Positions 56,805 to 64,000 of a stretch of DNA of 64,000 nt are shown one piece after another (positions within the stretch are counted from its first letter, which is position 1; each line of letters begins with the position of its first letter). Source of the DNA: Siphonodentalium dalli (lineage: Eukaryota > Mollusca > Scaphopoda > Gadilida > Siphonodentaliidae); the NCBI GenBank assembly GCA_032622095.1, contig CP136069.1, positions 30,820,342 through 30,884,341 of the forward strand, in the 5' to 3' direction. The notes beneath the pieces were generated by a model. The model saw nothing but the letters and a program-made list of their open reading frames with translations. It was not told the origin of the DNA and did no database searches. Position numbers and translations under genes: made by a program.

Positions 56805-57945
56805 GTGAGTATGATGCATGCCTGGTGTGAAACTATAAACCTTCCATATATGTGTAGCAGTGTATCTGTATATCTAGGTGTACGTACAATACTGGTATTA
56901 TAGGATGGTGATGGAAATATTATACTGTGCATGATTCTAATATAATATACTAACAATCCTTATTACTAAAACCAACGACGAGCCCACCCCAAACTCTATG
57001 CCTCTGACTATCTTTCTATAAAACTATTCACCAATCAATATCTGCTTAGAATGGACAGTGATATATTTTAACTTCAAATTGCGCGCGAAAAACTGACTTA
57101 CGTCACTTCTGTTTCGATTTGTAATATGCATTCTCTCGTGTGTTTTACTTCTGTTAACATCGGTCGCTCTTATCTTCTTTTACTTCTTAAATAGCTTTTA
57201 TAGCGTTTAACTAAACTGTGATAATTATGGAACACAAACTTTTACAAATATCTTAATAAGAATCCACGCCTGAATCACATTGAATCGGGTCTTATTCATA
57301 TTTATGTCACCCTATATGATTTTGGACTGGTTGTTGTACATATATAAAGTATGCATACATCTTTACTAACTATTTTTTATATAACCCCTCATCGTGTTCG
57401 GGACTGTATAAGTAAGGGTTAATATTGGCGCCCAACAAAAAACCTGCTGTGTACATGTCTGTGAAATGACGTCTGCATGAGAACACCCGTGTCAAATTGT
57501 GAACTGTGATGTGAACGCTCTTTAAAATTCAAACTCTGGGCACTGTGATGTTTATGCATGATCAACGTTTATTAATTCGTGATGTGGAACTGCTCGTCAG
57601 TGTTCGTTGTTTGTGATGCCCTACATGCACTTGTAACTGTTTGTTCGTCATTGGATTGAACAACTACTGGAACTATTAAGATAACTTCAATTGGAACTTG
57701 GACCAAAACTCTCTATCAGCAGCTCGAGTTATAGCTTTACTGTCTTATGGCACAGTTTTATATGCTCATTGATACTATACCATTTGTGTAAAATTTATAA
57801 ATATAAATTTCAATCTGATATGATGAAAATAGTGAAAAATGGCGGTGGTGAATTTTTTTTGAGAATTGTCAAGTTAGACTAAAATTAAAATATGGTGTTG
57901 ATATGACTTTGACTAACAATAACTTACTAATTGTACATGTAGTTT

Positions 57946-57949
<4 letters not shown>

Positions 57950-57977
<28 letters not shown>
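57950..57977 (+). repeat. TA microsatellite
   Basis: About 13 AT/TA units in intron 4. Confidence 0.9.
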
Positions 57978-57980
<3 letters not shown>

Positions 57981-58120
57981 ATAATTATTCACTTCAATAG
58001 AAATCCTCCTTGCTAGATTATTAAGTGTATTAATATACATTACAGCATTATTAGCCAGTAATTGTGACATATATATAATCTCAGAATAGAAATCTCATTC
58101 ATTCTCAGATATGAAAGGTA

Positions 58121-58378
58121 ATGGTCAGAATCTTTAGGGGCGGGGAATGTAGCGAAAACATGATGGAGGCATTTCAGAGGATGAGTCTCAACCCAAAAGT
58201 GGATAGTGTTGAATATTGTCAGGATTGGTTCCAGCAATATGCTTTATTTAAGCAAGAGCCTGATCCAATACAGAAACAGGTCTTTGTCAGAAACCCCCTA
58301 CATTATTTCAACATTTTCAGGGAAGCAAGCATGTATTATTTCTGGAAGCAAGAAGTAAATTGCTCAATTGATTCATAA
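58121..58378 (+). other. Open frame of unknown meaning in intron 4
   Basis: 85 codons from ATG to TAA with mixed, protein-like composition (DSVEYCQDWFQQYALF). It may be a retrotransposon or processed-gene remnant, since similar scrambled coding-like sequence continues to about 58680. No motif recognised. Confidence 0.25.
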
Positions 58379-59281
58379 TTTTCAGAGAGTAAGGTTCTAT
58401 CTATACTCAGAAAGTCACTTAATGGAGAGGCTTCACATAATGATGAGATTGGGACATCAGTAACACCAGCTCATATTTTTTGAAAATGTTACCAAATATA
58501 TGGTTCAATTGAGAGCCAAGAAAATGTTAGAGGAAAAACGTTCAGTGCTAATCAAGGTGACAACGAATCAGTTGCGGATTGTGGAAATAGTTTAAAAGAT
58601 GTAATGCCTAATATTAATTATTTTCTTTGTAAAGACAGGTTTCTCGAGGGAATCAGACAAAACCTTAAATATTTGTAAAATATTGTGCTGATTTTGAAGA
58701 TTTACACTTTTAACATAACTGTTAGATTAATTGAACAGGAACACAATAATCCTACATCTGTGAAATTACAAGTGACAGAAATACAACTTTAACTTCAAAT
58801 ACAACAGATACATTACCCATGATATGGCCAAACTATATATACACATATGCACACCAGTTAATTTAGAATTGTAGGATGTTTTCACCCGAACATTCAATTT
58901 CATGTTATTAGCAAAATCAGTTACTCAAAAACGCGTATGCCAGATCAGTGACCATGTGAATTCAAAACATATCTTTGAATACATAGGTACAGCGATGTTT
59001 GTCATTAAACACTGATTTCAATGTGTATTGTTTAAACAATCAATAACATAGAATATATGGTAGATTCAATGACAATAAATGTTGCTAGATAAAGACGTCG
59101 AAATTCAACAATAACAACCCACAACTCGACTTCTATATCATGCATTCATATATTTGGATGCCACGTCTCTCCAGAAGTGGGATATACAGTGGTGTTGACA
59201 ACGTGCAAAAACAAACAATCTAGTCAATGGACCACCGAGCTCTATATTTTTGTTAAAGTCAATGATTACTATATTTTTCAG

Positions 59282-59472
59282 TACAGGGAACTTGCTGGAA
59301 TACAAGAAAGATACGACGTACAACAAAAATTACGCCGGGACCGTTCTGATACAAGATTCATTAAACCCTGTCGTCGGTGGAACATACACGCTAGCAACAG
59401 AAAGTACAGATACAAATGACAACACGGCACCAACGATGATTGCATATGCCATAGAAGCTCGCGTGGTAGCAA
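59282..59472 (+). CDS. Exon 5: extracellular beta-rich domain, part 2
   Basis: The acceptor is ACTATATTTTTCAG; the donor is GTAAGG. It is 191 nt, phase 2 to phase 1, which fits only after exon 4a or 4b. It encodes GNLLEYKKDTTYNKNYAG and TYTLATESTDTNDNTAPTM, ending AIEARVVA. It likely completes the domain begun in exon 3. Confidence 0.78.
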
Positions 59473-61154
59473 GTAAGGTTCAATAATGGGTCATTTTATC
59501 ACTGGATTATCCACGATCTCTAAAACGAGCAATATGCAGATAAATTACTATATCTCACATAGTGTTTGGGCTGTACCAGAAACTTGATGGGCCAAAACTA
59601 ACTCCATTCTCAATATTTTTGGGACGTTTGAAAATTCTTAGGCCATTTATATTTTAAGAATTCAAAACTAACTAACACTAAAACAATTAGGTGTAATATA
59701 TTGATTTTAACAGAATATATTATCAATTTATAGATGTCGAATATGTCGGTTATTTGTTTTACTTTTGTCGGCTTCTCCACGTTATCGAAATCTAACTTGT
59801 GTTTACGCTTGCTATTTATCATAATTTACATAACTCGCATCTATTTGAGAGCATGTGCTTGTATATTGTTTACTGATGGACAAAGCTGTCACACTATTGA
59901 TATTCTAGACACTGGCATGAAGAACATGAATTCTTTGTTCCTACAGTTAATCCAGGTAGTGTGTTTAATTATTTTGGAGAATTCGCAGCTGTGCTATGCT
60001 AATCATGTCTCAACAGCTATCTACTCCATTGTTTCTATAAAATTACGTTGGTCCATTTTCGTGTCCATCAGTGACCAATGATCCAAGAAATATAAGTAGG
60101 ACACTATCCTGGTTAACAAACTCATACTTATCAGTCACGTGACTTCAACATGGGGAGAGAATGAAAGGTAATAGTTTTTGTCGAGCAATTTGGCCAATAT
60201 GTGGTCATTAAAATGCACATATGGGCTATTTTACCTTTTCTGTCCTAAAGTCCTAATTAAAACCCAGCCCCTTGGGCACTCCATACGAGAGTGTTTATGT
60301 CTCTGCCAGTTATGCATGAGCCCCCACAGAAATCTCTGACAGAACTTTTGCATTTCTGATGGATCTTCACTCCACCCAAGCAGAAAATGTGCAGAGCGTA
60401 TGAACCCCACGTGATTTATATTTCTGTATAGAGGGACATGGATACAACATTTATATCAGCATATAAAAGAGGTCACACAACGAGGAGATATTTCAGTAAT
60501 AGAGTTTTGTCGAGTTTTATTGGAATTTTTCATCTTTATAAATGTATATCTTAAAACTATGTTATAAGTCAGTTAATGGATTAGAGCGACTTGACATTCG
60601 GAACTAATTTAGGAATAGCTTGACTGCTTCATAAGCAGACAAACAAACAAATTAACAAACAAACAAAATTGAGTTTTATTATGTACATATGCTCCTTTGC
60701 AATTCGATAAGCTCGCCAAAACTGTACTATAAAATAAGTAGATTAATGCAGAAAATATCGATGAACATAAATATACTTTATACACATACATGTACTCTGC
60801 AAACACAAACTTGCCAGTAAAAGTTTCCAATTGTCTTTAATTGTTTGTAAATAAGGGAGACAGTTTCATCAGGAATAGACTAAATCAGAATGCTCTCTAA
60901 TGTTCCATGCTGAAAAGAATCAGGGCCAGGCTTTTCTCAACTCAATAACATGAATAGGTCTGTATTATATAAAGTCAGCATAAAGGCATCTAACGTATTT
61001 ATCAACCTATATGGTTCACAGAATGGATGTTACACAATACAACATCTTTTCAGGCCTCAGACAACCTTTGGGGATTTAACCCAACATCATAGTTGACGAA
61101 TCTTCCAATTCAACCCAGAATGAGCCTATTGCCCTTTATTGATTCATGTTGTAG
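59473..61154. other. Intron 5 sequence, nothing recognised
   Basis: No exon or repeat could be supported. Confidence 0.35.
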
Positions 61155-61331
61155 GAGCCACGAGTCCAACATGTCGTCTAGATTTGGCTGCAACGTCATT
61201 TGCAGAGGACTCCGGCATTGGCACAGTCGTTGGTACCGTTACCATAGTGACATATGGCGACACATCAGTTACAGATTTCACTTACACAATAACTACTAGC
61301 AACGGAATGCCACTGGCAATTGATAACACAG
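61155..61331 (+). CDS. Exon 6: cadherin-like repeat, first part
   Basis: The acceptor is TTCATGTTGTAG; the donor is GTAAAA. It is 177 nt, phase 1-1. It contains FAEDSGIGTVVGTVTIV and FTYTITTSNGMPLAIDNT, matching the cadherin-repeat pattern with an acidic start, GtvVgtv strand, YtI strand and F/L-x-ID-x-tG turn. Calcium-binding DxD/LDRE motifs are not obvious, so it may be a divergent repeat. Confidence 0.75.
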
Positions 61332-62536
61332 GTAAAACCAATAATAGTAGAGAATAGATGCAAGATAGGCAAATGTTATATTACAACATGAATGTTCTCA
61401 CAACCTAAATTGAAAACACATGAGGGTTTTTGTATATGTTAAAAATACTACCATTTAATATATGTGAAGACTCACCAGGCATATGGTAATAACAATTGTT
61501 GAACATGTATACACTGACATGGTATATGTTAATTAACTAATCATTTGTTGTGGTCTTGATAAACTGTAAGGGTATTGAGGTGTATGATGACACATGTATT
61601 TTTTTAAATACACCTGATTCAAAAATGGAGCAATTCGTAAACAATACAAAACAGTTAGGGGTAAAGGGTTATATTATTGGGAGGAAATTACAACGCCCTG
61701 AATTTGACTCAAAATCTGATAAAAATGTTTGAAAACTGCATGGACATCACAATTGACCTACAGTCGATTGGTTATGGTTGTCATCTATGATTGTAGCTAG
61801 GTTTTGTGGTGAGATGTTCTAAAGGATTTTGCCACAATACAATGCCATTTATTTATTATTGCAAGCACTGCAAGAAAGAGTCCCCCAGTATATACATGTA
61901 TGAACCTATATTTGTATTCCAACTACCTGAATCAGAAGTATGACATTATCCACAAGGAATTACCACGCATTTCAAAAGCACGAGGAAAGTCGAAGCTGCT
62001 CCACATTACAAGAAATAACAAACTTTTTGAGAGCTCTCATTGCTTATTTTGTTAATGAAAATATTGCTACTGCAAACGTTTGTTTTAAAAAAAAAGATAC
62101 TGCATCTAACCGTTTCTAACGTGCTCAATAATACTCACATGATCATGAATCTCCATGTTCTGTGAAACTATATAGTCATATTGACCAGCGAAGCCGTTAA
62201 AACCATTCATGATTACTGGGTCCATGACTAGGGGATCAGGTACAAATCATATATGTAACAGTAAAGAAATAACATTCAAGTATCTCGGGGTTGATGTAGA
62301 CTTCAGTTGAAACATTGTCTTATATCAGGTCGAGATCTATCATAGTATAGGTCGATCCCGAATTTACCACATGTATTTAATGTCACATCACATATTATTT
62401 TCATACCACGGCTCAAGGAAATTATCACAACTGGAAAATAGGCATTCTCATTGACCCATCATTTGTTACTTCAATTATTGACTTGAATGTTCGGATTGGA
62501 AATAAATTGTTAACACCAAAACTTCCAACCATGCAG

Positions 62537-62673
62537 GACGTTTGACAGTGAACGGCGCTCTGAGTGCAAGTCCTGCTTTCACAGATTATAAAATCACCGT
62601 GAAAGCAGCTGAAACTATTTGTGCTTACTCTGGGACATGTTCCGCAACAGCAAGAGTTGATTGGGTCAACAAG
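62537..62673 (+). CDS. Exon 7: cadherin-like repeat, second part
   Basis: The acceptor is CCAACCATGCAG; the donor is GTATTT. It is 137 nt, phase 1 to phase 0. It encodes RLTVNGALSASPAFTDYKIT, then VKAAETICAYSGTCSATA and DWVNK. The GxLTV...L...yxiTVkA pattern ends the cadherin-like fold. No stop is reached, so the gene continues beyond the window or in an exon not recognised here. Confidence 0.72.
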
Positions 62674-62814
62674 GTATTTATATAAATCCGGAGCGCATAT
62701 CAAAACAAATGGCAGGTGATATTATCAGAACACTCCTAGAATATCGCCTTCTGATTTTGGGACAGTAGTGGCTCAGCAGAGCGGTACATATCTGTTTGAT
62801 ATGGAATCCCATTA

Positions 62815-63062
62815 GGGCTACTTGCTAATGGCGCTTTCGGCGCGCGCCGAAAGCGACAAAAAGTGCGCCATTAGTAACGCGCCGAAAGCTCCGAAAGCGA
62901 CAAAATGTGCACCGTTAGCGTTGTTTCGGCGCGTGCCGAAAGCGCCGAAAGCGACAAAAAGTGCGCCGTTACGGCGCACATTTTGTCGATTTCGGCGCTT
63001 TCGGCACGCCGAAACATGCGCTAATATCGCACATTTTGTCGCTTTCGGCGCGTTATTAATGA
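62815..63062. repeat. GC-rich palindromic repeat with CGCCGAAAGCGACAAAA units
   Basis: Four to five copies of GCGCCGAAAGCGACAAAA and its inverse, with GTGCGCC(A/G)TTA between. Strongly GC-rich against an AT-rich background. The open frame across it is an artefact of the repeat. Confidence 0.8.
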
Positions 63063-63284
63063 TGCAGATTTTGTTGCTTTCCAGTACTTATTTACTTGAA
63101 ATTGGTCCCAAAAAAAAGGGAATTAGGGGTCCCTGGGGTCTTGATTCCCTCATATGGTTTGCTTATTGAATTAAAATTTGGTACCCCCCCCCATATTTTC
63201 ATGTTATCAGTATCTCTGCCACACGAATGTGTGTCTCCACCCCGGAGTTCTAGTTAATTTTAGTAAGGGGATATCTCCTTCACA

Positions 63285-64000
63285 GATATATTTAGCATTT
63301 CCATGGTAATCAAAAGGGAATTATGAGTTATTGGTGGACTGCTTCCTGCATATGGTGGTCCTAAATAGACTCGATATTTGAATACAAGACATATTTCCAA
63401 ATGAATATCAGCATCCGTGCCCCAGGAATGTGTCTCCACCCCGGAATTCTAGTAAATTTCAGTAAATGGTCATCTCTTGCACAGATATATACAATTTTGA
63501 TGGTCATATATAAAAAGGGAATTAGGGGTCCCTGGGGGCTTGCTTTCCTCATATGGTGTACGTATTGACTTAAAATTGGGTAAAACCCCCTATTTTCACA
63601 TCAACGGCATCGCTGCCCCATGAATGTCTCACCACCCTGGAGCTCTATTGTATTTGATTAAAGGGGCATCCCCTGCACATATACATACAATACCAATGGT
63701 CATAACCTAATTGACTTAAAATTGGGTAAACAAGAAACCCCATATTTTCATATAATCAGCATCCTTGCCCCATGACCTTCTATGACCATCAAAATTGTAT
63801 ATATCTGTGCAAGAGATGTCCCTTTACTGGAATTTACTAGAACTCCGGGTGGAGACACATTCCTGGGGCACAGATGCTGATATTCATTTGGAAATATGTC
63901 TTGTATTCAAATTTCGAGTCTATATTGGCCCACCATATGCAGGAAGCAGTCCACCAATAACTCATAATTCCCTATTGATTACCATGGAAATGCTAAATAT
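63285..64000. repeat. Inverted repeat arms, cut by the window end
   Basis: 63285-63510 is inverted at about 63778-64000 (AGCATTTCCATGGTAATCAA and inverse at the ends). The unit GGGAATTAGGGGTCCCTGGG also repeats directly near 63119 and 63518. The right arm continues outside. Confidence 0.75.

Larger units (their letters stand above)
45021..62673 (+). other. Host gene: predicted secreted or membrane protein with cadherin-like region (3' end outside window)
   Basis: Seven exon positions, one of them duplicated, have good acceptors and donors and compatible phases: 45021-45102, 48785-48862, 51399-51626, 56489-56561 or 56732-56804, 59282-59472, 61155-61331, 62537-62673. The joined frame is 966 nt (322 codons), open throughout and ending in phase 0. 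Several exons are phase 1-1, typical of extracellular modules. A signal peptide is followed by a Cys-containing segment, a beta-rich domain and a cadherin-like repeat. I do not recognise the orthologue. No transcript was available, so all boundaries are predictions. Confidence 0.72.

Noticed and set aside
62822-63169. 115-codon frame starting MLMALSARAESD
   Set aside because: It lies over the CGCCGAAAGCG palindromic repeat and has repeat-derived residues only.

Overview
The window is AT-rich eukaryotic DNA, crowded with transposable elements, from what is most likely a marine invertebrate. A mollusc or other lophotrochozoan is my guess, from the mixture of a Ngaro element, a Helitron-like repeat, LINEs and MITEs. 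I see no bacterial operons, rRNA, tRNA or CRISPR array. Only one host gene can be supported; nearly everything else is mobile or tandem repeat DNA.

Layout. 1-9.2 kb: MITEs, a probable non-autonomous Helitron, a 29-bp tandem array, and a pair of ~100-bp inverted repeats 4.2 kb apart. 9.7-14.4 kb: a LINE (coiled coil, APE endonuclease, reverse transcriptase, C-terminal zinc knuckle) broken by one nonsense codon and two homopolymer frameshifts. 15-20 kb: TTAA-flanked MITEs, an 82-bp tandem array and nested palindromic elements. 20.8-24.4 kb: about 75 copies of a 48-bp satellite that is open in one frame on both strands. 25174-31383: a complete and apparently intact Ngaro-type (DIRS order) tyrosine-recombinase retrotransposon, with Gag-like, RT-RNase H, tyrosine recombinase and SGNH-hydrolase frames and split direct repeats A1-ORFs-B1-A2-B2. 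31.9-34.3 kb: a large foldback structure holding inverted copies of an unrecognised acidic-basic ORF. 34.8-44.6 kb: palindromic MITEs, a 909-bp foldback element with a 9-bp target duplication, dispersed direct repeats and minisatellites.

45.0-62.7 kb: a host gene on the + strand, pieced together from splice sites and matching intron phases. It has a signal-peptide exon, extracellular beta-rich exons and a cadherin-like region, and continues past the last exon seen. It carries two 73-nt tandemly duplicated exons (56489-56561 and 56732-56804) whose phases allow only one per transcript. Its introns are full of MITEs, including a chain of TTAA elements that share their junctions just 6 nt after the first splice donor.

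The most notable observations are the intact Ngaro element, the predicted mutually exclusive exon pair, a 69-bp perfect-stem palindrome carried by MITEs with different terminal repeats, and the bidirectionally open satellite. All boundaries were read by eye; no searches were run.
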